A stretch of 64,000 nt of DNA from Erysipelotrichales bacterium (GCA_910575705.1 CAJTFG010000002.1:310001-374000); one strand, 5' to 3'. Shown: positions 10,464 to 19,965, counted from the first letter of the stretch. The notes: generated by a model not told the origin, from the sequence alone. Made by a program: numbers and translations.

Positions 10464-12665
10464 ATGGAAAAGAAAACAGTAGGGAACTTAGATGAGCTGT
10501 TAGCAGAAGTCAAAAAGTATATCAAAAAACAAGAAAATATCGATCTTATCACAAGAGCGTTTCTTTGTGCTGAAAAAAATCATGAAGGGCAGTTTCGCAA
10601 AAGCGGGGAGCCATATCTCACGCATGCTTTGCAGGTAGGATTTATCTTGGCGCAGATGCGGACCGGACCAAAGACGATTGCCGCAGGTTTGATGCATGAT
10701 GTGATCGAAGACTGTGATATGAGTGGTAACGATATGAAAGCGCTGTTCGGAGAGGAGATCTATACCCTTGTAGAAGCGGTCACTAAGATCGGCAATCTGA
10801 AGTTTACGGACGAAAAGGAATATCAGGCATCCAATCATCGCAAGATCTTCATTGCCATGGCCAAGGATGTGCGTGTGATCTTGATCAAATTGGCGGATCG
10901 CCTTCATAATATGCGGACCTTGCAATTCATGCGAGCAGAGAAACAAAAGAAGATCGCTTCGGAGACCTTAGAGGTATATGCGCCGATCGCTCATCGCCTT
11001 GGTATCAGTGAAATCAAGAATGAATTGGAAGATTTGTGCTTTATGTATTTGAATAACGAAAAATACCACGAAATAGCGCTGTTGGTAGAAAAGCGAAAGG
11101 CAGAGCGAGATGAGCAGGTGCAGAATATGATCAGCGAGATCAGCGCCCTGATGGATGAGAATCATATTCAATACCGTATCTTCGGCCGTAGCAAGCATCT
11201 TTACAGCATTTATAAGAAAATGGTAAACAAGAATAAGCGATTTGAAGAGATCCTGGATCTGCTGGCCATCCGTATCATTACGGATACCGAAACGGCCTGT
11301 TACGAGATATTAGGTTATATTCATGCTAAATACATGCCGATACCCGGACGCTTTAAAGACTATATTGCCATGCCGAAAGTAAATATGTATCAATCCTTGC
11401 ATACGACGATCATCGGTGATGGTGGGAATATCTTTGAAGTGCAGATTCGTACCGAACAGATGGATGAAATTGCCGAACAAGGTGTAGCGGCTCATTGGCG
11501 GTATAAAGAAAACAGCAATTATAATTCGGTTGTTCAGCAGAAAGAGATCGAGGAACAGCTGCATTGGTTTAAGGATTTTTCATTGATGAGCGACGATTCG
11601 GATGATGCGATGGAGTTCATGAATATCATGCAGAAAGATATTTTTGAAGCGAACGTTTATGTTATGTCTCCCAAAGGGAGAGTGATTGCGCTTCCTAATG
11701 GTTCAACGCCTATTGATTTTGCTTACCGCATTCATACGGAAGTCGGTCATCATACGGTAGGTGCTACGATCAACGGTGCCATCGTTCCATTGAATACCAA
11801 GTTAAATACCGGAGATGTCGTAGACATCCGCACGTCCAATCAGTCCTTTGGACCGAGCGAAGATTGGCTGAAAATAGTGAAGTCTTCCCATGCCCGCAAT
11901 AAGATACGATCCTTTTTCCAAAAGCAAGAAACGGAAAAGCGTGCCAATGGTATCAAGAAGGGTGAAGAGATCTTAGAAGAAGAATTGAAGAAGAGAAACC
12001 TTGATACCGCTATGTATATGGATCAAAAGAAGATAGAATCCATTACCGGTTCTCTCAGTTTTTCCAGTTATCATGATCTGATGTATGCCATCAGCATGAA
12101 AAACGTATCATTGCAATCCGTCATTGAACGATTGGTAAAGCATAAGACATCGACCCAGCTTGATAACGAAGACCTGGTAAAGATGTTCAATCGTCAAGAA
12201 GGACGCAAGAAAGCTCCTTCTAAAAGCGGCATACGTGTTGCCGGTATCGATTCTATGATGATCACATTGGCTTCCTGTTGTTCTCCGGTGCCCGGTGATG
12301 ACATCGTCGGATATGTGAGTAAGGGGCAGGGTGTAAAGGTGCATCGTGCGGATTGTCCGAATGTCGCAAATGAAAAAGAACGATTGATCACAGTGGAATG
12401 GGAAGATGAGATAGAAACGAAAAACTATGAAGTAAATCTGGTCATTCATTCCACCGACCGCAGTTTTTTACTCAGTGATATCGTAACGGTAGTTTCCCAA
12501 TGCAAAGCAGGGTTGAATCATGTGGATTCTAAGGTAGAAGAGGATCGTATTTCGGCAACGACAAAGATGACGGCGGTCGTTCGGGATGCGGATCACCTTC
12601 GGATGCTGATCAGCAATCTTAAAAAGATCAACAGCGTTCTCACGGTAGAGCGGGTCATTAAATAA
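10464..12665 (+). CDS. rel: Bifunctional (p)ppGpp synthetase/hydrolase Rel
   Basis: Long RelA/SpoT homologue of 733 residues, the main stringent-response enzyme. Domains in order are: HD hydrolase (HALQVGFILA, LMHDVIEDC, about residues 30-180), synthetase with GRSKHLYSIYKKM and the FEVQIRTEQMDEIAEQGVAAHW signature (about 240-370), TGS (YVMSPKGRVIALPNGSTPIDFAY, about 390-450), a conserved Cys-containing region (SCCSPVPGD) and a C-terminal ACT domain. The HD and synthetase motifs look intact. A ribosome site GGTGAGGG precedes the ATG. Confidence 0.95.
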   Translation: MEKKTVGNLDELLAEVKKYIKKQENIDLITRAFLCAEKNHEGQFRKSGEPYLTHALQVGFILAQMRTGPKTIAAGLMHDVIEDCDMSGNDMKALFGEEIYTLVEAVTKIGNLKFTDEKEYQASNHRKIFIAMAKDVRVILIKLADRLHNMRTLQFMRAEKQKKIASETLEVYAPIAHRLGISEIKNELEDLCFMYLNNEKYHEIALLVEKRKAERDEQVQNMISEISALMDENHIQYRIFGRSKHLYSIYKKMVNKNKRFEEILDLLAIRIITDTETACYEILGYIHAKYMPIPGRFKDYIAMPKVNMYQSLHTTIIGDGGNIFEVQIRTEQMDEIAEQGVAAHWRYKENSNYNSVVQQKEIEEQLHWFKDFSLMSDDSDDAMEFMNIMQKDIFEANVYVMSPKGRVIALPNGSTPIDFAYRIHTEVGHHTVGATINGAIVPLNTKLNTGDVVDIRTSNQSFGPSEDWLKIVKSSHARNKIRSFFQKQETEKRANGIKKGEEILEEELKKRNLDTAMYMDQKKIESITGSLSFSSYHDLMYAISMKNVSLQSVIERLVKHKTSTQLDNEDLVKMFNRQEGRKKAPSKSGIRVAGIDSMMITLASCCSPVPGDDIVGYVSKGQGVKVHRADCPNVANEKERLITVEWEDEIETKNYEVNLVIHSTDRSFLLSDIVTVVSQCKAGLNHVDSKVEEDRISATTKMTAVVRDADHLRMLISNLKKINSVLTVERVIK

Positions 12666-12668
12666 AAC

Positions 12669-12692
12669 AGACAGGCATAAGCCTGTCTTTCT
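12669..12692. terminator. Bidirectional terminator between rel and MATE gene
   Basis: Stem AGACAGGC / GCCTGTCT with an ATAA loop lies between two convergent genes and has a T-rich 3' flank on the plus strand. Confidence 0.75.
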
Positions 12693-12694
12693 AT

Positions 12695-14041
12695 TTACAT
12701 GGTATTTCCTTTCAGCCAGCTGCCTTTTTGATAATAACGGAAGATAATGATGGAACTTAAGATCCAGGATAATGTATATCCCAAAAATACAACGATGATA
12801 TCCGGATATATCGACATGGCACCGACGATCCAGATAATGCGGAAGATACACCAGCAGCCTACCATGATATACATAGGTACGGCAGCGACGCCGGCACCGC
12901 GGATGACACCGGCGAGGATCTGTGTGATCGATAAGAAAATATATCCGGGAACGAGGACCTTCAACATATAAACACCGTAATACAGCACTTGCTCATCTTG
13001 TGAGAAGATCTTTAAGACATGGTCACCAAACAGGAAGAGAAGTAAGGAGATACTTGTAATGACACCGAGGCTGAGCCACAAACAGCTCTTAGCGCCTTCT
13101 TTGACGCGGTCATACTTTTCCGCTCCCATATTCTGTCCCGTAAAGGTAGTGATCGCCATAGAGAAACTCATGATCGGCATGATCGCGAAACCGTCCAGCT
13201 TTACATAACTCCCGCATCCTGCCATCGCATCGGAACCGAAGGCGTTGATATTGCTTTGGACGATGACGTTGGAAAAGGAGACGATGGCATTTTGAATGCC
13301 GCTTGGCAAGCCTAAACGAATGATATTTTTTAAGATCGGCATATCCAGATGTAAATTCTTTAAGGAGAACCGATAGCTTTCTTTCGTACGGATCAAAATA
13401 TAGAGGACAAGAACGGCGGAAACGCTCTGAGCGATGAGCGTAGCCAAGGCAACACCGGTGATCCCCATGTGCAAAGAGATGACAAAATATAGATCCAAGA
13501 CAATGTTGATAATGCTGGAGATGCATAGAAAATATAGCGGCCGCTTGCTGTCACCGACCGCGCGAAGAATACCGGATCCCATATTATAAAGCATAACGGA
13601 TAAAATGCCGGCAAAATAGATCTGCAAGTATAAGATCGAATCCGCCATGACATTCTCCGGTGTCCCGACCCACTTCAATATGAGCGGTGTAAAGAGGATG
13701 CCGATAAACGTTAATACAATGCCCGATAAGGTTGTAACGATGATGGAAGTCTGTACGCTTTTTGTCAGATCCTCTTGATTTTTGGCACCGAAATAACGGG
13801 ATATGAGAACACCGGCACCGGTGGAGATCCCCATGAAGAAGCCGACCAGCAGATTGATGATCGGATTGGAAGCACCTACTGCTGCTAAAGCATGGGATCC
13901 GATGTAATTTCCTACCACGATGGAATCAACCGTGTTGTATAGCTGCTGAAACAGGTTGCCCAGCAAAAGCGGTATCGAAAACAGCAGGATCTCTTTCCAG
14001 ATAATGCCGTCCGTCATCAATTTATGATTTGTTCTTTCCAT
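12695..14041 (-). CDS. MATE family efflux transporter
   Basis: A 448-residue membrane protein with twelve predicted hydrophobic segments. The MATE signatures are visible: IPLLLGNLFQQLYNTVDSIVVGNYIG near the N-terminus, and the mirrored half beginning after about residue 230 with LGLPSGIQNAIVSFSNVIVQ. It likely exports cationic drugs or metabolites with Na+ or H+; the substrate is unknown. Of two ATGs, 14041 is preferred because AGGAGG lies six bases before it, whereas 14047 abuts the site. Confidence 0.88.
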   Translation of the reverse strand: MERTNHKLMTDGIIWKEILLFSIPLLLGNLFQQLYNTVDSIVVGNYIGSHALAAVGASNPIINLLVGFFMGISTGAGVLISRYFGAKNQEDLTKSVQTSIIVTTLSGIVLTFIGILFTPLILKWVGTPENVMADSILYLQIYFAGILSVMLYNMGSGILRAVGDSKRPLYFLCISSIINIVLDLYFVISLHMGITGVALATLIAQSVSAVLVLYILIRTKESYRFSLKNLHLDMPILKNIIRLGLPSGIQNAIVSFSNVIVQSNINAFGSDAMAGCGSYVKLDGFAIMPIMSFSMAITTFTGQNMGAEKYDRVKEGAKSCLWLSLGVITSISLLLFLFGDHVLKIFSQDEQVLYYGVYMLKVLVPGYIFLSITQILAGVIRGAGVAAVPMYIMVGCWCIFRIIWIVGAMSIYPDIIVVFLGYTLSWILSSIIIFRYYQKGSWLKGNTM

Positions 14042-14111
14042 TTGCATCCTCCTATCTTTGTCCTATTATACTCCCTTTTTCGTGGAAGAAAAAGGGAAAA
14101 TATAAAATGAT

Positions 14112-14141
14112 TTGACATGAAAACGCTGTCAATGATAGACT
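14112..14141 (+). promoter_or_regulatory. murT promoter containing a cre-like CcpA site
   Basis: TTGACA (14112-14117) and TAGACT (14136-14141) are separated by 18 bases. The spacer carries TGAAAACGCTGTCA at 14118-14131, which fits the catabolite-responsive consensus TGWNANCGNTNWCA at every position. TTGACA and TGTCAA around it also form an inverted repeat. CcpA bound here would block RNA polymerase. Confidence 0.55.
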
Positions 14142-14169
14142 TAAAAAATAATCGGAAAGGGATGTTTCT

Positions 14170-15471
14170 ATGAAGATGGCAGCGATTGTTTTTGCGAAGA
14201 TATCAGGCTGGATCCTGCACCTGTTTCATCGCGGCGGTTCTTATCCGGGACAGATTGCTTTACAGCTTTGTCCCATGATTTTAAAAAGGCTGCAGGTACA
14301 CGGAGAAGTGATTGTGATCACCGGTACCAATGGCAAGACATCGACCGCCAATATGCTTGCACAAAGCTTGAAACAAGCGAATAAAAAAGTCATCAGCAAT
14401 GCCAAAGGCGATAATATGCGCAACGGTATTGTGAGTACCTTGATAAGCGGTGCTACATGGAAAGGATACATAGACTGTGATATGGTCGTTTTAGAGGTAG
14501 ATGAGTTATCGCTTCCTTATGTGATGGAGCATCTTCCTATCGATGATATCATCATCACGAATTTCTTTCGCGACCAGTTGGACCGTGCAAAAGAGATGGA
14601 ACAGCTCATCCAAAGCTTGGAAGCTTCTCTTCACGGTTTCCGTGGGAATCTGATCTTAAATGCACATGATCCCAATACCGTTCGCTTTGCTCATAGCGTC
14701 CCGCATGCCCAATGTTATTTTTACGGTGCAGAGGCACAGGCAACAGATGATGTGGAAGAGGCCAAGGAAGGTACGTTTTGTCCGCTCTGTGGAAATCGTT
14801 TAACGTATGCACATTATCAGTATTCGCATATCGGTACGTTTGCATGTGAGCGCTGCGGCTTTCAAACACCGTTCAACGCCCTTATGGCTACCGATGTGGC
14901 AGGGAAGAGCTTCCGTGTGCACTTCCATACATATGAAGCTCCTTTGGATGCTCTTTACATGATATATAATTGCATGGCGGTTCTTTGCATGTTCGATGTC
15001 CTTCATTTGGAAAAGCAATGTGCGAAAAAGGCTTTTCAAACATTTGTCATGCCTATGGGGAGAAACGAGATCTTACAAGACGGCAGTCGGACGATCACCT
15101 TGCATCTCATAAAAAATCCCACTGGAACGAATGAAGTGCTGAAGCAGATCGCCAAAGATGAAAACGAGCACGTCGTCTTGTTTGTATTGAACGATCATCC
15201 TCAGGACGGCACGGATGTGTCATGGATATACGATTCTGATTTTGAACGTATATTTCACGATCCGACCGTATGTATCATCACCGGTGGAAGCAGGGCATAT
15301 GAAGCGGCGCTGCGAATGAAATACGGCGGTTTTAAAAAGGATATCATCATTCGAGATGATCTGAAAGATGCGCTGCAAGCTGCCCGAGAATATCCTTATT
15401 CGATCTACGTACTTGCCACCTACACGGCATTGGCGCCGATGCGCTCTGTTATCGGAGGTGTTTTGAAATGA
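14170..15471 (+). CDS. murT: Lipid II isoglutaminyl synthase, subunit MurT
   Basis: MurT with GatD amidates the alpha-carboxyl of glutamate in lipid II. This 433-residue protein has the Mur-ligase P-loop TGTNGKTS (residues 51-58) and the central Mur ligase domain. A zinc-ribbon insert (CPLCGNRL and CERCGF) and the C-terminal DUF1727 domain (YVLATYTALAPMRS) follow. The stop overlaps the gatD start by four bases. It sits downstream of a cre-overlapped promoter. Confidence 0.93.
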   Translation: MKMAAIVFAKISGWILHLFHRGGSYPGQIALQLCPMILKRLQVHGEVIVITGTNGKTSTANMLAQSLKQANKKVISNAKGDNMRNGIVSTLISGATWKGYIDCDMVVLEVDELSLPYVMEHLPIDDIIITNFFRDQLDRAKEMEQLIQSLEASLHGFRGNLILNAHDPNTVRFAHSVPHAQCYFYGAEAQATDDVEEAKEGTFCPLCGNRLTYAHYQYSHIGTFACERCGFQTPFNALMATDVAGKSFRVHFHTYEAPLDALYMIYNCMAVLCMFDVLHLEKQCAKKAFQTFVMPMGRNEILQDGSRTITLHLIKNPTGTNEVLKQIAKDENEHVVLFVLNDHPQDGTDVSWIYDSDFERIFHDPTVCIITGGSRAYEAALRMKYGGFKKDIIIRDDLKDALQAAREYPYSIYVLATYTALAPMRSVIGGVLK

Positions 15472-16199
15472 TATTGACGATCGGATGGATGTATCATGAT
15501 ATCATGAATCTTTACGGCGATAAGGGAAATATCATGGTTTTAAAAAAGAGATGCGAAGACCGCGGTATCGATGTGAGGATCTCCTATTGCGATATCGGTG
15601 ATGATGTCGACTTGTCCGCTATGGATCTGGTGTTTTTCGGAGGCGGTGCCGATAAGGAACAGAGCAGTTTAATGCGTGATCTGTTAAGCAGAAAAGAGAA
15701 TATTCAAAAGGCGTTGGACGCAGGTGTCATGTTTTTGTTGATATGCGGAGGATATCAGTTGTTCGGTCAATACTATATCGATGCCAACGGAAACCGCATC
15801 GACGCTTTGGGCATATTTGATTATTACACCGTTTCGGGAAAGAGTGAGGAACGCTGTATCGGTAATATTGCGGTTCGCTGTGAACTTGAGGGACAATCGA
15901 TGACGCTAGTGGGATTTGAGAATCATGGCGGGCAGACATATGATGTAGCAACGCCTTTAGGCGACGTTCTTTTCGGACATGGGAATACCGCTCAAAAGAA
16001 ACAGGAGGGATTTTATAACGGACAGGTAATCGGTACGTATCTGCACGGTCCGCTTCTACCGAGGAATCCCGAATTTGCGGATTTTGTGATCATGAAAAGC
16101 CTGCGGAAGTCTTATGGGGAGCAATGTTTGGAACCGTTGTCCGATGATATGGAACTGGCAGCTAAAAATATCATGCTGAAGAGGATGGAACTGTTGTAG
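15468..16199 (+). CDS. gatD: Lipid II isoglutaminyl synthase, glutamine amidotransferase subunit GatD
   Basis: GatD supplies ammonia from glutamine to MurT. This 243-residue class I glutaminase has its nucleophile at Cys93 in FLLICGGYQLFG, a GENHGG-type stretch (VGFENHGGQTYD) and the catalytic histidine in GTYLHGPLLPRNP. The four-base overlap with murT indicates translational coupling. Confidence 0.93.
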   Translation: MILTIGWMYHDIMNLYGDKGNIMVLKKRCEDRGIDVRISYCDIGDDVDLSAMDLVFFGGGADKEQSSLMRDLLSRKENIQKALDAGVMFLLICGGYQLFGQYYIDANGNRIDALGIFDYYTVSGKSEERCIGNIAVRCELEGQSMTLVGFENHGGQTYDVATPLGDVLFGHGNTAQKKQEGFYNGQVIGTYLHGPLLPRNPEFADFVIMKSLRKSYGEQCLEPLSDDMELAAKNIMLKRMELL

Positions 16200-16206
16200 C
16201 AATCGC

Positions 16207-16234
16207 TTGACAATTTGCATTTCCATGTTAAACT
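16207..16234 (+). promoter_or_regulatory. Promoter of the hisS-aspS T-box transcript
   Basis: TTGACA (16207-16212), a 16-base spacer and TAAACT (16229-16234), the latter preceded by TGT. It starts only seven bases after the gatD stop. Confidence 0.6.
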
Positions 16235-16239
16235 ATAAC

Positions 16240-16450
16240 TACATCCGATGAAAAAGAGAGATTTTTCTTTATGAAGCAAAGAGAGGAAACGGTTGGTGGA
16301 AGTTTTCGTTCATGAGAAAGAGAAGACACTTTGGAGGAATCATCAGGAAATGGGTGATCGTGGTGCAGACGTTAGTGCAGAGGGCATGGATGAATATCCG
16401 TGAAATAAGGTGGTACCGCGTTGTAAAACGTCCTTAACTGGACGTTTTTT
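16240..16450 (+). promoter_or_regulatory. T-box leader controlling hisS-aspS
   Basis: The 13-base T-box core AAGGTGGTACCGCG-like run lies at 16407-16420. It is followed by a terminator stem AAAACGTCC / GGACGTTTT and a T run (16425-16450). A Stem I GGTG distal loop is visible near 16292-16298. The helix ATGAA / TTCAT and the basal pairing CC-GATGA / TCATC-A-GG place the specifier loop's 3' side around 16321-16335. There GACAC (16325-16329) contains both GAC (Asp) and CAC (His) codons. Uncharged tRNA should favour antitermination and expression of hisS-aspS. The exact specifier is an inference from hand folding. Confidence 0.88.
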
Positions 16451-16482
16451 TGTTTAGAAGATCATTAAAGGAGGAATGCTGT

Positions 16483-17808
16483 ATGGCATATCAAATGCCG
16501 AGAGGAACACAAGATATTTTGCCGAAGGATATTAGCAAATGGCATCAGTTGGAGGAAATGATTCGTCAGTTTACCTACGTTTATGGGTATGATGAGATCC
16601 GGACACCGATATTTGAGCATACGAATGTATTTAAGCGCGGGAATGATTCCAGCGATATGGTAAATAAGGAAATGTATACATTTACTTTGGATAATTCATC
16701 TACATCGCTTACCTTGCGACCGGAAGGAACCGCCGGTGTATGCCGCAGTTTTGTGGAACATAAGATGTTCGGCGAACCGGATCAGCCGGTCAAGATGTAT
16801 TATGTCGGTCCGCAGTGCCGTCATGAACGTCCGCAGAAAGGAAGACAGCGCATCTTTCATCAATTCGGTGTAGAAGTGATCGGTGCCAAGCATCCGCTGT
16901 TGGATGTCGAAACGATTTCTTTGGGATGGTCTTTTGTATCGGCGCTTGGTTTGAAGGATATGAAGGTGCTGATCAACACCTTAGGTGATGATGCATCAAG
17001 AGATGCTTATCGGGCGGCGCTGAAAGAGCATTTTAAAAACGATATCGATTCCATGTGTGCGGATTGCCGACGCCGTTATGAGCAAAATCCTCTTCGTATT
17101 CTCGATTGCAAGGTGGATAAAGAAAAGGAGATCATGCAAAATATACCGAAGATGCAGGATTATTTGAATGAAGAATCAAACGCTTATTTTCAGCAGGTCT
17201 TGCGGGGATTGGAAGAGCTGGGGATTCCTTATGAGGTGGATGAACGTCTTGTCAGAGGACTTGACTATTATACGCATACCGTATTTGAAGTAGTTTCCGT
17301 AAATAAAGAAATGGGATCCCAGTCTACGGTATTCGCCGGAGGTCGCTATGATGGACTGATTGAATATTTTGGAGGACCGAGCATCAGCGGTATCGGCTGG
17401 GCGATGGGCCTGGAGCGTCTGATTCTGGCATGTGAGGCAGAAGGCATTGAATTGGGTGAGGAACCTGCTTTAGATGCCTATGTATTATGTTTGTCGCCAC
17501 AGGCGGCACTGATGTCATTGAGGGTGACGACGCAGCTGCGAGCTGCCGGCTATCGAAGTGATATGGATTATTTAAACCGCAGCTTTAAGGCACAGTTTAA
17601 GACCGTGGATCGCCGTCATGCGAAGATCGCCGTATTGATCGGTGAAACGGAAATGGAGCAGGGAACTGTAAATATAAAGGAGATCGCAACGCAAGTACAG
17701 CAAACGGTCGCTATGGACGATCTGATCGATGTCGTCGATCATATATTTGAAGCAGAAGAAGAAAGTACGGGACATTGTGCATGTCATGCACATGAGGAGG
17801 AAGAATGA
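16483..17808 (+). CDS. hisS: Histidyl-tRNA synthetase
   Basis: HisRS charges tRNA-His. The 441-residue protein starts MAYQMPRGTQDILP after AAAGGAGG. It shows class II motifs (motif 2 YYVGPQCRHERPQKGRQRIFHQFGVE-like region; motif 3 with GIGWAMGLERL), the His-specific RGLDYYTHTVFE stretch and a C-terminal anticodon-binding domain. The extreme C-terminus is unusual: after the normal fold it ends in an acidic tail with HCACHAH, a possible metal-binding patch. It overlaps aspS by four bases. Confidence 0.95.
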   Translation: MAYQMPRGTQDILPKDISKWHQLEEMIRQFTYVYGYDEIRTPIFEHTNVFKRGNDSSDMVNKEMYTFTLDNSSTSLTLRPEGTAGVCRSFVEHKMFGEPDQPVKMYYVGPQCRHERPQKGRQRIFHQFGVEVIGAKHPLLDVETISLGWSFVSALGLKDMKVLINTLGDDASRDAYRAALKEHFKNDIDSMCADCRRRYEQNPLRILDCKVDKEKEIMQNIPKMQDYLNEESNAYFQQVLRGLEELGIPYEVDERLVRGLDYYTHTVFEVVSVNKEMGSQSTVFAGGRYDGLIEYFGGPSISGIGWAMGLERLILACEAEGIELGEEPALDAYVLCLSPQAALMSLRVTTQLRAAGYRSDMDYLNRSFKAQFKTVDRRHAKIAVLIGETEMEQGTVNIKEIATQVQQTVAMDDLIDVVDHIFEAEEESTGHCACHAHEEEE

Positions 17809-19550
17809 TGAACAGAACACATACTAACGGAGAGCTTCGCTTATGTGATGCCGGTTCTCAGGTATCTTTGATCGGCTGGGTAACCAAACGCCGTAATTTC
17901 GGCAGTCTGGTTTTTATCGATCTGCGCGATCGTACCGGCATTACGCAGTTGGTTTTTGATGAGAACATGGCAAAAAAGATCAGTGATGTAAGAAATGAAT
18001 ACATATTGGAAGTCCATGGGATCGTTGCGGAGAGAAAAGATAAGAATCCCCAGCTTCCTACAGGAGATATTGAAATTCAAGTACAGGAAGTATCTGTCAT
18101 TAATACGGCCAATACGACACCGCTTATCATTGCCGATGAAACGGATGCATTGGAAGATACAAGGCTGAAATACCGTTATTTGGATTTGCGCCGCCCGATT
18201 ATGCAGAATAAACTGATCATGCGTCACAAGATCACACGCAGCCTTCGTGATTATTTGGATCATCATGATTTTGTGGAAATTGAAACACCTTTGTTGGCGA
18301 AATCCACACCGGAAGGAGCCCGTGATTACTTAGTGCCTTCTCGTATCCACACCGGAAGTTTTTATGCCCTTCCGCAATCCCCGCAGCTGTTTAAGCAGCT
18401 GTTGATGATCTCCGGATTTGAGCGTTATTATCAGTTTGCCAGATGTTTTCGCGATGAAGACTTGCGGGCGGATCGACAGACGGATTTCACACAGTTAGAC
18501 ATTGAAACGAGCTTTTTAAATGAACAGCAGATTCAGGCGATGAGCGAAGAGATGATGGTAAAACTGATGAAAGATGTTTTAAATATCGATATACCGTCTC
18601 CTTTTTTGCGCTTGACATATGAAGAGGCGATGAATCGTTATGGAAGCGACAAACCGGATAATCGTTTCGGTATGGAACTTCACGATATTACTTCTGTTTT
18701 TCAACATTCGCAATTTAAAGTATTTAAAGATTGTATTGCGTCTCAGGGAGCGATTAAAGCGATCGTTGTACCTGAGAAGGCAGATATGTCAAGAAAGGAA
18801 ATCGACCGGATCACCGATCTTGCGAAAAAGAACGGCGCCAAAGGCTTGGTATCTTTAAAGTATATGGAAAATGCATTGCAGGGAGCTGTAGTGAAATTCT
18901 TTTCCGAAGCGGAGCTTCAAGGACTGACATCTGCATTACAGCTGAAGGATCAAGATCTGGTTTTGATCATTTCCGATTGTTGGCAGACTTCCTGTGAAGT
19001 GCTTGGTGCACTCAGAAATCATTTCGGAGAAGTGCTCGGTTTGAAGAAGAAAGATGAATTTTCATTCCTTTGGGTCGTGGATTTCCCGATGTTTGAATAC
19101 AGTGAAGAGGACGGACGCTATTATGCGAAGCATCATCCGTTTACAAGACCGAAGGAAGAAGATCTGGTCTATCTTGACAGCGATCCGGGAAAAGTGCGTG
19201 CCAATGCCTACGATATGGTCCTTAACGGATATGAGTTGGGTGGAGGATCTCTTCGTATTTATGATGCGCAAATGCAGGAAAAGATATTTAGTGTATTAGG
19301 CTTCAGCGATGAGGATATCGAAGAGCGTTTCGGCTTCTTTGTGCATGCTTTTCAATATGGTACACCTCCTCATGGCGGGTTAGCGTTTGGACTGGATAGG
19401 ATAGCGATGATTCTGACGCAGAGCGACAGCATCCGTGATGTGATCGCATTCCCGAAAAATGCCAATGCCAAGTGTCCGATGAGTGAAGCGCCGACGCCGG
19501 TAGATCAGGCGCAGCTGGATGAGCTGCATTTAAGTGTTGAGTGGGAGTAA
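17805..19550 (+). CDS. aspS: Aspartyl-tRNA synthetase
   Basis: AspRS charges tRNA-Asp. The 581-residue class II enzyme has the N-terminal OB anticodon-binding domain (VSLIGWVTKRRNFGSLVFIDLRD), motif 2 (FARCFRDEDLRADRQTDFTQLD), the bacterial GAD insertion (about residues 290-410) and motif 3 (GGLAFGLDRIAMIL). It ends normally with the AFPKNANAKCPMSEAP stretch. The start overlaps hisS (ATGA) after GAGGAGG. The AT-rich island begins immediately after it. Confidence 0.96.
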   Translation: MMNRTHTNGELRLCDAGSQVSLIGWVTKRRNFGSLVFIDLRDRTGITQLVFDENMAKKISDVRNEYILEVHGIVAERKDKNPQLPTGDIEIQVQEVSVINTANTTPLIIADETDALEDTRLKYRYLDLRRPIMQNKLIMRHKITRSLRDYLDHHDFVEIETPLLAKSTPEGARDYLVPSRIHTGSFYALPQSPQLFKQLLMISGFERYYQFARCFRDEDLRADRQTDFTQLDIETSFLNEQQIQAMSEEMMVKLMKDVLNIDIPSPFLRLTYEEAMNRYGSDKPDNRFGMELHDITSVFQHSQFKVFKDCIASQGAIKAIVVPEKADMSRKEIDRITDLAKKNGAKGLVSLKYMENALQGAVVKFFSEAELQGLTSALQLKDQDLVLIISDCWQTSCEVLGALRNHFGEVLGLKKKDEFSFLWVVDFPMFEYSEEDGRYYAKHHPFTRPKEEDLVYLDSDPGKVRANAYDMVLNGYELGGGSLRIYDAQMQEKIFSVLGFSDEDIEERFGFFVHAFQYGTPPHGGLAFGLDRIAMILTQSDSIRDVIAFPKNANAKCPMSEAPTPVDQAQLDELHLSVEWE

Positions 19551-19676
19551 TAGTAAACAGAACGCTCAAATACCGCATAAATAAAGGAAATTTGAGATTT
19601 TGAAAAACAAATTGATACTGTTATCATAATTTAATACATAGGTAAACCCCTAATGTATGAACGCTTAATGATATGT

Positions 19677-19713
19677 ACCCTCTTTACTGGACAAACCAGT
19701 AAGGAGGGTTTTT
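19677..19713 (+). terminator. Strong hairpin with T run at the left edge of the island
   Basis: ACCCTCTTTACTGG pairs with CCAGTAAGGAGGGT (one GU or mismatch) around a five-base loop, then TTTTT. It would stop read-through from hisS-aspS into the island, or it may be a relic of a mobile element end. Confidence 0.65.
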
Positions 19714-19738
19714 AGATGAAATATGATTATGTATTTAA

Positions 19739-19963
19739 GTTAATCTACTAACTCAAAACAAACTTAATTCATATCTTCACGATATAGATGTTAAAGCAAA
19801 GAAAATGTATGATGACTTAATTTATCAATTTGCCGAAAAGTAAGGCATAACCGAGCAACTCAAAGCGGAAAATCAAATGTTTTGGGTACAAAAAATGAAC
19901 AATATTGTTAATCAAGCAAGAGAAATTGTAAATGACAAAATTATTTATATTACGACATATTAG
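19739..19963 (+). pseudogene. tnpV: Remnant of transposon-encoded protein TnpV
   Basis: Translating from about 19742 gives NLLTQNKLNSYLHDIDVKAK, then KKMYDDLIYQFAEK, a TAA stop near 19841, and in the same frame GITEQLKAENQMFWVQKMNN, then IVNQAREIVNDKIIY. These phrases match the conserved C-terminal two-thirds of TnpV, a small protein of Clostridia-type mobile elements (family knowledge). The N-terminal part is missing and one stop interrupts the rest, so this is a fossil that marks the region as former transposon DNA. Confidence 0.75.
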
Positions 19964-19965
19964 TG

